A stretch of DNA of 64,000 nt. Source: Telopea speciosissima. Its lineage: Eukaryota; Streptophyta; Magnoliopsida; Proteales; Proteaceae. Below, one piece after another: positions 25,584-36,900 of the stretch. Within the stretch, counting starts at the first letter, position 1, and each line of letters opens with the position of its first letter. The notes below the pieces were generated by a model that worked only from the letters and a program-made list of their open reading frames with translations, was not told the DNA's origin and searched no databases. The position numbers were made by a program, and so were the translations under genes. The stretch covers positions 23,099,784 through 23,163,783 of the forward strand of contig NC_057921.1 in assembly GCF_018873765.1 (NCBI RefSeq), in the 5' to 3' direction.

Positions 25584-26635
25584 CAAGGTTCTAAAACTCG
25601 GGTTTCGGCCAGCCAAAAATCGAGTTCATCTCGGTTTTGACCATATCTCGATCGAAACCTGGGATTTTTTCCCATTGATGGGGAAACCAAGGTTTCGACC
25701 CCAAAACAAGGTTTTTTTAGGTCTGATCTTTTACAGGTTGCCTATTTTTTCACATTTTAAACACAATCCATGAATTACATTCACCAAAAAAATCACTAAA
25801 AATGGTACTTGTGATTATTGACCCAAGTTTACTAACATACGCGCTGATACAGACACTAAAGTGGTATTATAAATACTTAGTTCACATAATTATAAAGTAC
25901 TTGAACCATACATTTAATCCAAATAACACATTAAGATGTCCCTCTTCAATTCATGCGGAGTTTCTTGGTGGGTCTAATCCACGAGCAGCATACCACTGAA
26001 GATTCCGAAGTCGTTCCTCCGAATGCACAACATACATATCCCATAACATGTTATGGGATCAATTGATCTGATAGTCCATTACTGCCCAATGATAAGCCCC
26101 ATCATCAACTTGTCCAAGATATCCCAATCTAGGGAAGGGCTCACCGAGATTGTAAGAAGGTGGAGCTGGCACACATGGCTCGGATGGATACCCGAAGATA
26201 TTGTCGCCAAGAGATGACTCAACACCTAACCCATCCCCAAATCCATATGTAGCAGTGCTCTCAAAAGATGTTCCACCAGCATATCCACCCCCATACGGTC
26301 CATACCCACCATGTGATGCTGATTCGACGCTCTCGAATATGAGAAGAAGATAGGAGAAGAAGATAAGGCTGTCGTTGGTTTGAATGGGAAAAAGAAAAAT
26401 AACAAAGTGTAATACGGTTTTGCACTTAAAAGTAAAGATGCTTGGTCTGTGTATTGCTAAAACCAAGGAAAAAGCATATCAATATGCCTTGGTTTCGACC
26501 AAAACCGTCGGTTTCGGTCGAAACCAGTGCGAGTTAAGGGATCTTTAAAAGTTCAAGTCCAACTTGTCTCGGAACCTGTCGAAACCGAGACAACACGACG
26601 ATTTTGACAGGTTTCGGTCGAGTTTATGAACCATG
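25584..26635. mobile_element. hAT-type non-autonomous element with 8-bp TSD
   Basis: Both flanks carry attctaat (25576-25583 and 26636-26643), the 8-bp duplication length of hAT elements. Terminal inverted repeats are caaggttctaaaactcg on the left and, reversed, catggttcataaactcg on the right. Subterminal regions repeat GGTTTCGGTCGAAACC-like palindromes. The 1052-bp element includes an open frame on the minus strand (26466-26059). Confidence 0.85.
26059..26466 (-). pseudogene. Gly/Tyr-rich ORF inside the hAT element (transposase tail or captured gene)
   Basis: The 135-codon frame has a hydrophobic start, then a Gly/Tyr-rich segment (HGGYGPYGGGYAGG) and a Pro-rich stretch ending in YHWAVMDYQIN before a stop. 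After the stop the same frame continues as SHNMLWDMYVVHSEERLR and further residues, so the original protein was longer. Such Gly/Tyr-rich tails occur after some plant hAT-like transposases, but I do not recognise this sequence firmly. It is probably decayed. Confidence 0.4.
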
Positions 26636-26644
26636 ATTCTAATA

Positions 26645-26722
26645 CATGGGGACTGGCCAGTATTTCAAATAAGAGTGGGTGACTTGAGGATCGTTTCATT
26701 TTCAGGGGTGTCACGTAATTTA
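26645..26722 (-). repeat. MULE-like terminal sequence, second single end
   Basis: Reading on the minus strand, ggtaaattacgtgacacccc is followed by the same CACCC-block pattern as 24830-25027. No partner end is visible nearby. Confidence 0.45.
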
Positions 26723-26850
26723 CCTTCTTTTCTTTGAGTAGAGGGCCACAACGGAGTGATATCTTATGTGTCAAAAAAAGAAAAAGAAAAAAAAAGAGTG
26801 ATATCTTTGAGCCACTATGGGCAGAACTAGACGAATTGTTATCCTCTCCT

Positions 26851-26969
26851 GTTACTGTACGGTGCAGTATTGCATCGTGCGGCACAGCAGAGGCCATGTG
26901 GAACAGCGGACCCCACATGGTGCACATGGCATCACCGCCGCATGATGCAGCATTGCACCGTACAGTAAC
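26851..26969. repeat. 119-bp near-palindrome (hairpin-forming)
   Basis: Both ends read gttactgtacggtgca outward-in, and pairing continues through TGCATC(G/A)TGCGGC and a second CCATGTG block toward the centre. About 34 bp at the base pair almost perfectly. Because of the symmetry both strands give nearly the same conceptual peptide. It lies about 880 bp before the start codon of the PEPCK-like gene. It may be a small foldback MITE or a microRNA-like precursor. No TSD was resolved. Confidence 0.8.
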
Positions 26970-27006
26970 TGCATAGGATTCAGAACATGACTGCTTTTTG
27001 GTGATA

Positions 27007-27760
27007 GGATTTTTTTCCTCTAAGGTTCCCTCATCCATACAGTTGTGAGGTTCTCTTTAGGGATGTTCGATACGTGTCAGAGAGAAATCCAACGGCACGA
27101 TGGTGATTCCCAAACAACGAGTGACTCTCTCTCTCTCCTCTCTTCACTCTTTCATCAAAACCACTCTCTTCTCTCTCCTCTTTCCTCTCTCCACTCTATC
27201 CTCAAAACCACTCTCTTCTCTCTTCTCTCTCCATGTTTGTTGCAGCTCTCATGTCTCCTCTCTCTCGTCTCTCTCCTCTCTCAACTCTCCACTCTCCTCA
27301 ACAAAGAAGCAGAAGAGCAGAGCAGAAGAAAAATTCTGAAACCATTCTACACTTCTACCCATTTCAAAAGGTAGACTAGACATACATGAACACAAACCAA
27401 AAAGAGAGTATAAAAAAACGAACAAAAAAATACAGAGAAAAAGAGCACAAAGATAAATTACCGATTGATTGAAGTTGAAAGTCGAAACAGAACCAGAAAT
27501 GAGGTAATCTTGAAAAACGAACAGGAAGAGCAGAGAGAGACACGAGAGACGAGAGAGGAGAGTAGAGAGAGGAGTGAGACGCGAGAGTTGCAGCAAACGT
27601 GGAGGGAGGAGAGAGAAGAGGGTGGAGAGAGGAGAAAGAGAGTCTCTCGTTATTTGGGAATCACCATCGTGCCGTTGGATTTTTCTCTGACATGTGTCGA
27701 ACATCCCTAAAGAGAACCTCACAACCGTGTGGGTGAGGGAACCTTAGAGGAAAAAAATCC
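27007..27760. mobile_element. Foldback MITE with about 120-bp strong inverted repeats, at the gene's 5' end
   Basis: Left and reversed right ends both begin ggattttttt followed by cctctaaggttccctca and match with roughly nine differences over about 120 bp. Weaker inverted similarity, including the gtttgttgcagctctc block, runs on to the centre near 27385. The arms are rich in CT/GA simple repeat. The long inverted repeats suggest a MULE-like foldback, but no TSD is evident. The right edge is 91 bp before the ATG at 27852, so the core promoter or 5' UTR of the host gene probably lies in or at this element. Confidence 0.8.
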
Positions 27761-27851
27761 GAGGCAGGTGTCTTTGCTGTGCGAGCAGTGGTTAGTCGTC
27801 CTCGCTTTGTGCAGAGCTTATCGTGTTCCCTAAATCATCCCCGGCACAAAA

Positions 27852-27971
27852 ATGAGGAACGCCATCCTCAAGCGTTTCGTCCAAGGTGCATTCAATTCAT
27901 CATCAAGGTTGAGATCGAGACCCGCCATTTCATCTGCAACTACTTCACCAATCGCCCTCTCGTACAGACAA
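27852..27971 (+). CDS. PEPCK-like gene, exon 1 (residues 1-40)
   Basis: Start codon plus most of the presequence ([14 protein letters not shown]...). The donor is CAA/GTGAGT and the next intron (27972-34833, 6.9 kb) is phase 0. This ATG is the first in frame, and the next Met in the protein is far downstream. Confidence 0.8.
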
Positions 27972-30900
27972 GTGAGTTCTTCCCCCTCCCTCCACAACAA
28001 TATATCTCCAGAATTTCGTTTGATTTTCTGTGTTTTATTGCTTTGGTTTGATTAGTATTCTGTCAGCCAAAGGTCCAATGATCTTGTAGTAGCAGTTTTT
28101 GAGAAATTCGGTTTGTTTTCTGCAAATATATTTCTTATTTTTACCTCATCGATTTGGATTCCGCAATTATTTCTTGTCTGTAATTTAACATGTATTTTTT
28201 AATTGATGGTTTATCGCGCTTGAGGCCTTCTGAGATATGCGCGAACTTAAAGCTATTCACTTTCGAGTTATCTAAAATTGTATCAGTCTTCTAATGTATT
28301 AATGCACCATTGGCATAACAAATTTTACCGGATGTAGCAACATTCATTGATAAGTATTGGTTGAGTTGGTCTTGATTCATTGTAGTTCCACTGTTGACTT
28401 ACCCGCATGCTGAAACTTGGTCTCTGCTTCAAGGGTTTATACTACGGAAGAAGTTGATTTCTTTTTATCACCCCCAATGTTCTCCAAGGTTAATACTGCA
28501 ACGGGACATGCAGGATCACTGTTGAGGTAGAGTAGTTGATGTGCTTTAGCGTGGATTCCCCTAGGGATTTTGGATGAGTCTTTGCGAGGCATGGAAGAAC
28601 TCCTTTTCAATTCGGGAGAAGGCATGACTGGTGGACCTTTGATTATTGTGGTTTGGTTAGTTCCATGCACTGGTGTTTGTGGAATTATTGTGGTTCGATG
28701 AGACTATAATTGTGCATTAATAATGGGGTTTATTTTAGTAGTCCAAGTAAATGGAGTGAGTCCTTTGTATGGGTTTTATATTTTGACAGAGTTTCTCTTA
28801 TTCTTCTTTGATGATTGAAACGGATCTACCTTGTTTATTAGGGGTGCAGATGCAAATGCTGACTAGTAGTAGTGACAAGTGAGACTTGGTGGGAGATATA
28901 GTTGTTTTGCTGCTTATCTTTGTAAAGAGTTATACAATCTTGTTTCCTAGCAGAATGTATTCTTGCAATGGAGGCTTGTCAATACAAATCATCAGCATTG
29001 GGATTTACTGTGGAATTTAGCAGGCTGGCAGCTGTGGTTAAATATGTTTATTTCCATTATGGAACTGTATTCTTTTTCATTTATACTTCAGAGATTCCTT
29101 TCATATAAATGGCAGAAGAAAAGAAAGTGCAACCAACATGGATTTGGCTAATGTTTCTGCTTTCAAGTATTTGTTGATAAGTATCTCCCCCCCCAATCCC
29201 TGTAGATCATTAGCTTGCGATATTGAAGTTTTCATCATAATGAGCAAGGTTGCTCAGCTTGGGAAAATTCTTGATGATAGGAAGTTGCCTGTTGACAGTT
29301 TTGAACCATGCCTTTGAGATATACCCACGTGCTTTCCATTAAAAATTATTTCATACAATTAAGATCTCCTTTGACAAAATACCAATCATTTTGAGGTAGG
29401 GATAAGGCGACGAGACTTTGAGGACACTGAATGGAGTGGTTTTTATAAACTATTTGATCTTGGTCTGCTTCTGGCAGACTTGCCTGATCAAAAGTTCTCG
29501 GATGAACTTTTTGAGGAAAGAAGAAAGAAGGGGTGAATTGAATTTTCCCATTACTCTCTAGAAGCCTGATATTTTCCAGCAGATGGAAGACATATTGATG
29601 TAGATACACTACCTTGGACCAACCCAAACCCAGTTGTGTATCTAAACAAAGATGAACCGGGCCCCAACCATGTTGTGGTTCAGTAGGATATTTACAATTT
29701 AGTTTATTTGGGAAAGATATGTAATCTTTTATTTTGGGGTAGCTATTAGACTTATAGGGAAAATTCCAATTTGAGTTTTATTGAGTTTCTATTTTAGTTA
29801 GTCTAAGTATTAGTAAGTAATTAGGTGTCTTTATTTTTTGGGGTTTTATAAATACATGTGTAACCAACAATTGAAGTAGATTGAAAAGATGAATTGAGTT
29901 TGTGTTTGTGAAGAGCCTGCGTGGCTTATTTGTGTTTGTTCCTTCTCTCCCCTGCAATTCTGATTTCTTCCAGGCTTCCATCTTCTCCTAACCGGCCCTT
30001 CTCCAATTTGGTATTGAGCTAAAGCTCCTACATCCCTCTTGTCAATCTCTCTCATCTCATTCTTCTTCTTTATCGCCTCTTTTCCATTACTGTTCTGTGA
30101 CCAACAGCAGTGAAAAAAACAAAAACAAAGCAGTTGAATCAAGACCCTAACCCCATCTCCTCCCCCTCCCGCCGTAACCCTTTACCTCTCCCATCTCTCA
30201 CTGAAACCCAAACCCCAACCCCTTCCTGCGCAACCCTTTACCTCTCCCATCTCTCGCTGAAACCCAAACCCCAACCCACCGCCCATTGAAACCCAGACTT
30301 TTCTCTTCCGATTCCCCTTAACAGAACCACCCTTCAGCTCCACCGATTGAAGAAAAAAAAAAAAAAAAAACAGAGAGAGCGAGAATCAGAGAATTGAAGA
30401 GAGCATAACTCATACCTGGTTTTGGAAGGTCGTCATCAAAGCCTTCGTCGAAGTCATGAAGCATCGTTCCTCTCCTTGTCGAAGTCCTTCAGCCATTTTT
30501 TTCCGCAAAAGTCTCGTGAGGAAGAACCCTTCTTTGCACCCAAACTCCTCCGGTTCTCCCTGCCCAAGTCGAACACAGTAACCCCACTCACGAGCATAGT
30601 TATCAAGGTGGGAAAGTGACCATGGCGTTTTAGAGGGGCAAAATTCAAGGCGACACCGCCATGGCGGCAAGGCGCCCGCCATGGCGCCCAAGGCGTCCAA
30701 GGCGACCAAGGAGCATGGACGCCATGGCGATGCCTTGATAACTATGCTCACGAGTCCCCTTTTGTGTCTTTCTCTTTTTATTTTCCTAAACTGCCCCCTC
30801 TAGTTTATCCTTATTCTGTTATTATCCCTTCATTTAAAACCACTTTCCCCATATTACCCCTCACTTTAGTCTTTTAGTTTATTTAGGTCCTTTTATCTTT

Positions 30901-33900
30901 GTTCCAGAATTACCCTTCCCTCTCACGGTTCCTTTATGTTTCCTATTTTGTTTTTTTCGTTCCCCATAATACCCCTGTCTTTCTCTCTTATCACCTTTTC
31001 CCCTTTAATTTTATTTTGTTCCAAGTAGATCCCTAGTCTTTAATTTTATTATTCATCATATCCTTTCTTTGGTCTGCCTTCTTAACCCTTTAAGATTCCT
31101 TTAATTACAAACTGGCCATGGACCCTTTTGTGTTCAAGTTTAGAGTATGGTTGCCCAACGGAAAACTCGCTACTCTGTTTATTGATGAAAGGCAGAGCGA
31201 CAATTTTGTCTCACGATCTGTGATTGAGATGCTCTCAAAGAATGACCAGATCATTATTCATTCTGAGGATTATGTATTCGTCGAATTCTCTGTTTTTTAT
31301 TATTGCGATGGAGCGCATTGTGAAGTGTTTGATTCTCCTCAGCATGTTATGAAATTGGATCGTGAATGGCTAGAAGAACAAAAAGGCATCATTGATTGTG
31401 ATAGAAACTGTGCACCCTACAACCTTTTCACATGCCCCAGACATTCATTCTTCATGGGTTAGTTGACAACGTTTGTTCCAAGCCAAAAGATGCAGCATCA
31501 GTGCTACAGCCTCAACCAGAACAACCAATAGTGGCAACAGAAGATGAGCAGATCTTGGATCAAGTAACAACGGAGTCCAGTGTAGTAAAAGCTATTCCAC
31601 ATCATGAGTTCATTCTTCCCCATGATTTTCCAGCCATGGATGCACTTTAAAGCTTCATATTTTGGATTTTCTTCAAGTTGCAGACATGGAACCTACAGCC
31701 CCCGCTCGTGAGCTTTTATTTATGCCATCCTACAAAACTCGTGGGCAAGTTTTTCTCAACACCGGGGGAATTGATGCAGATACGCTACCTTGGACCAACC
31801 TTGTAACGCCCCCAAATCCGTCTAGGAGTTTGGTCGTTAACTGTCCGCAAGATCATACGTCTTAGGGAAATGTGAATCGGAGTAAACTCGACTATAAGTC
31901 ATCCTGTAACTTCAAACATAATTGCAGTGGAAGTCTCTATCCATATCCATTCAGTCGACAAGATTAAATTCAAGTCTCCAATAGTACTGAAAATTTAACT
32001 AATTACATCGTCTCAAAACTCAAATTAATCAAAATTACATATCCTTAAAAATTCAAGTCTAAAACAGAATTTAAATAAATTTGAAGATTCAATCCTAAAG
32101 AATGTCTCCGTCACAACTATAAGCTCCGTCCTCTTGATTCTCCACAAAGGTCTGATCAATATCTATAGTCTCCTCATCTAAAACATGATAGGGGTAAGCG
32201 TCAGGAAGAAACTTAACGAGATAACATCCAAATCTCATACAAATATTTAAAAAAAAAAGCATGCACCATAACAGAGTTGAAAAAATATATACATAAAATT
32301 AAGGTTACTCATCCCTATAGCAAATTTCAAAAAAAACAACAACATAACATATACATAATCAAGTACAAACACCATGCTTACACTTGGCCAAAAGCATAAC
32401 CACGATATCCGAATTTAATCATGAACATGTACATCAATGTAACCACAATCATCTGCCTTGTACCGTACTACAAGCGTAGCTCATTCACCAAAGGTGAGGA
32501 CAAAAAATATGCCCCCGTACCGTACTACAGGCTCATCTTCTCAAATCACAATTAAATAAAAAAACATCCATACATCCATAAGCTCGCAAGGAGTTGCCGT
32601 GCTTCTATAATCGTGAAGAATATTACCATAACGTCCTTCTCACTATATCTCATGCTATTATGCCTTTAAATCAATAAAATTTTCAACATGGTTTTCTCAA
32701 ATAAAGTTTTTAAACACATGCTTGAAAAATCAGATTTTTTGAATCAAGAGAGGAGAATATTTTTCATATAAAATAAGCACAAGGTAATAGATGTTAACTC
32801 ACAGGTTTGCTGAAAGTCGAATTCCCAAAAAAATTTGAAGGTGCTCTAATGGTGGACCAATCTCCTTCCTTCCTCTTTTCCACGATCTCTCTCCCTCTTT
32901 CACGAATTCAGTTTCTCTCTCTCTCCCCTTTACATGATTTATGTCTCTCCTACTCATTCCTATTTCCACTCGATCAGAATTTCTATCTCTCTCTCCCCCT
33001 TTTCACGATTTGCCCCTCTTTCCTTTTTCAACTCAAACTCTCCTTTCTCTTTCCTTTTTCACGACTAAATTCCTTATTTTCTTATTTATCTGTTTTTTTT
33101 AAACTGTCATTCTCTTCTCAAGCATGGGGAATCTCCAGGTCCCTATTTTCTCTGACCTAGTAGTTTTTAAGTGGGGCCCACCAAGCTGCTTAATGCAAAA
33201 TAAATAAAATTCCTTTTAATTGCTTCCAACAACAGTTGATCTTTAGACCTTTTTAGTTAAATATGATGTCAACCACTAGGCTAGTTGCTAACTTATGCAC
33301 AAATCCCAAGAAAATAAATAATTAATAAAATTTAATCATCTTACCTCATATTTCAGTGATCGTGCATCCAAAAATCAAGATCCTCAGTTGGCCGTCGGTT
33401 CAGAATCTACGCCAAAGTATGAAATGTCTAAATTATCCTTATATTTTGGGCATGGGTATTACAAACCCAAACCCAGTTGGGTATCCAAACAAAGATGAAC
33501 CGGGTCCCAACCATGTCGTGGTTCAATCGGATATTTAGAATTTATTTTATTTGGGAAAGATATGTAATCTTTTATTTTGGGGTAGCTATTAGACTTATAG
33601 GGAAATTTCCAATTTGAGTTTTATCGAGTTTCTATTTTAGTTAGTCTAAGTTTTAGGTAGTAATTAGGAGTCTTTAGTTTTTGGGGTTTTATAACTACAT
33701 GTGTAACCAATTGAAGTAGATTGAAAAGATGAATTGAGTATGTGTTTGCGAAGAGCCTGCGTGGCTGATTTGTGTGTTCCTTTTCTCCCCTACAACTCTG
33801 ATTTCTTCCAGGCTTCCATCTCCTCCTTACCAGCCCTTCACCACATATTATCTCTCCTTGTTTGGCTGACTATGAGAATAAAGAAGAAAAATTCAAACCA

Positions 33901-36900
33901 TGATCCTAGATGTATGTATTCAGGATAAAAGGAGGCTCCTCTAAGAGTTGAAGTTTTCTCTTGGATGATGGGGTTAGGTAAGATACTCACCTGATTACTA
34001 AATTGTGTGTATATTTAGTGGATGCATTATGTGAACATGTCATGTTCAAGGTACCTGCCTCATTCCTTCATTTGAGAATTCATATCATCTTTGGTGGCTA
34101 CAGATGTTCTCTTCTTGGTAGCGTCACTCTTTTTGAGTGAACGGACCGAAAGTCAAAGATCATATGGTCCATTTTGTTTTCTCTAATATTTTTTTTTTTG
34201 GGGGGGGGGGGAATGTAAAGAATGCAAAGGCTCACTTTTTATAATGTCAGATCCCCTCCTTTGAGAATATGCATGAGTATAAGCTGTTAATGTGATAGGT
34301 TGCTTATGCTCTTTACAGGATTTGCATATCTTGAGGTGGTTTTCCCCCTAAGAGTTGGGATCACCATTATATAGGTAGGAAGGAACTCTATATCTGTTCT
34401 CCATTATATAGGTAGGAAGGAACACTGTATCTGTTCTTTGTTGTGGGGGATCTGTCATCCCTATTTTATACATATATAACTCTTATACGTGCACTGTAAC
34501 ACACTCGTACATTTTGAAGTGGGTAAACCTTCCATTCTTGGAGGAAGCTGCATCACCTGTGCGTACTGCATCACCATGGTATCTTGTAGTACATATTTAC
34601 CATGTACAAACATAAACTTAACTATTGTCAGTAATAATCCAATAGTTAGCACTATTCCATCTTAATCCTTTTCTGATCCTATAGTTGTGCATAACTTATT
34701 CTCCTAATATACTCAACAAAGAAAAACAAAATGCTTCTAATGTATCTTCTTTCTATTACATGCATGGAAATTTATGAAAGTGTTTGAAAGTCCTTATGAT
34801 CTAACATCATCTCCATGTTATGGAGTTCTGTAGTATGCTGCTTCTGCATCATTGGCTCAGGAGGAGGCAGAAACAGTTACATTTCCTAGGTAATTACTTG
34901 TCTGATAAAAGCACTTGATGCTTAAATGTAAATTCACATTTTAAACTTTCTCTTCAGTTTGTATTTACTTTTTGTTCTCTTTGTTGGGTTGAATCTTGCT
35001 TTTAAATTTCAATTAGCTTCACTTTCGTCTTATTTATCTTGCAACAGACTACTGTATTTCTTCATCATGTGGTAAATGTTTAGAAACAGCCTCTCTTGCG
35101 AAGCAGGGGGTAAGGCTGCGTACATTTGCCCTTCCCAGAGCCTGCAGTTGTGGGAGCCTCGTGCACTGGGATGCTCTTTTTTTTTGTTCTGTGAATGAGC
35201 TTTTGTTGCAAAGTTACATCCAATTCCCTCATCTGATATCAAGAAGGTGGTGCATAATTACCATGTTACCTGGCAATCTTCTGCTCCTTTTCTTCATCTT
35301 CTTCCAAAGTTTGCACTTGTTTTTAGTACTCATTGTTTTGGCTGAATGCTACCTGTAGACTTCAATTATCGTACTTTTCTGCTTTCTGTCTATCAACAGA
35401 CTACAGTATTTTCACAATGTATAGTACATCTTTGACTTTAACTTACCTTTGTAGTTAGCTGCAAATTTACCACCATTAATTTTTTGTGGGTGAATACAAC
35501 CATTAAATTTAATCAATCTGTAAAATGGATTTTATACTTCTGCAGTTATCTATGAGGGAGAGATACAGGTAGAGGTGCTAGAACAGTAGAACTTGTTTTT
35601 TGGTATAGAATATCAGAGTTGTTAAACTTTTAAAGTGGCTTTCAAGGAGTTTATTAAGAGTGAAAAGAACTACGTGGAGATAGTAGACAACAAGAAGCTG
35701 CTTCATTTGTGGCGTATCTTTACTAGGCATCTTTTTACTTTGAGATTTTCTTATTGACACCCCTTTAAGGTGTCAAAAATTTGTAACCTTACTTTTTCTC
35801 CCTTCTAACACATTTTTCTTTCAGTGAGAGTAAATCTTGTCATTTCACGTGTACTCGAAAAATGTGCAAGACAATAATAGCTTTTGGTAAAGACATAATG
35901 ATAAGTCACTTTAAATTATTTTGAAAATCTTTTTTTACTCTTGACTTAAGGAACTTTTGGAAATAAGACAAGGGGCAATCAATAGAGGGTTACAAGTTCT
36001 AAATTGATCAATAGTGTTGTCAATAATAAAAGAAAAAGAAGAAGAAGAAGAAGAGAAATTGAGAGGGAGAAGAGAAGAGGAGATGTGCAACTTGGGAGTT
36101 ACACGATATGTGTAATCTCCCTCAATACTTCATTGTATATTCAGTGAAGGGTAAAACAGGAAAACATAAGAAATAAAGAGAAAAAAGGACCTAGACAAAA
36201 ATACCCCTCACATATCTCGGTATTAGTGAAGGCATTAATACTGAGCCTTATACACTTCACGATAATACTCCCCCTCAAGCTGGAGCATAGATGTTAATCA
36301 TGCCCAACTTGTTACAAATATAATCCACTCTTACACTCCCCAAAGACTTTGTGAACATATCTGCAAGTTGTTCTCCTGTACGAACGTGATCAAGAGAAAT
36401 CAGTCCTTGTTGTAGCTTCTCTTGAACAAAATGACAGTCAACTTTAATGTGTTTCGTCCTTTCATGAAACACCGGATTTGAAGCAATATTGATAGCAGCT
36501 TGATTGTCACACCACAGTTTCATTGGAGAACCACCAACAAAGCCAAGTTCAGCCATTAACTGTTTCACCCACATTAGCTCACAGGTAACGTGTGCCATAG
36601 CCCTGTACTCTTAACTCTGCATTGGAACGAGCAACTACTGTCTGTTTCTTGCTCTTCCACGACACCAAATTTCCACCAACAAACACATAATAACCTGTAG
36701 TAGACCTCCTATCAACCGGAGACCCTGCCCAATCAGCATCTGAAAAACCCTTTATCCGCCCATGGCCATGATCAGTGTAGAGAAGACCATATCCAGGAGC
36801 CTTTTTAACATAGCGTAAAATATGCATAACAACCTCCCAATGAGACGTCCGAGGAGCAGACGAGAACTGACTCACTACACTAATAGGAAAGGCTATATCA

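Larger units (their letters stand above)
29596..33843 (+). mobile_element. Non-autonomous LTR retrotransposon in intron 1, 5-bp TSD
   Basis: catat flanks both ends (29591-29595 and 33844-33848). Both LTRs are 410 bp once the later insert at 31802-33463 is removed. A primer-binding site, tggtattgagct (30009-30020), resembles the initiator Met-tRNA complement, and a purine tract, accgggggaat, precedes the 3' LTR. The 1766-bp interior holds only a degenerate protease-like frame and no RT or integrase, so it would have depended on a helper element. Confidence 0.88.

Noticed and set aside
27045..27722. Overlapping long ORFs on both strands starting with the same MRFSLGMFDTCQR peptide
   Set aside because: They are the two arms of the foldback element read outward-in, with CT/GA repeats; not proteins.
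34193..34211. T run followed by a G run
   Set aside because: A simple homopolymer junction, possibly a sequencing artefact; no element ends could be tied to it.
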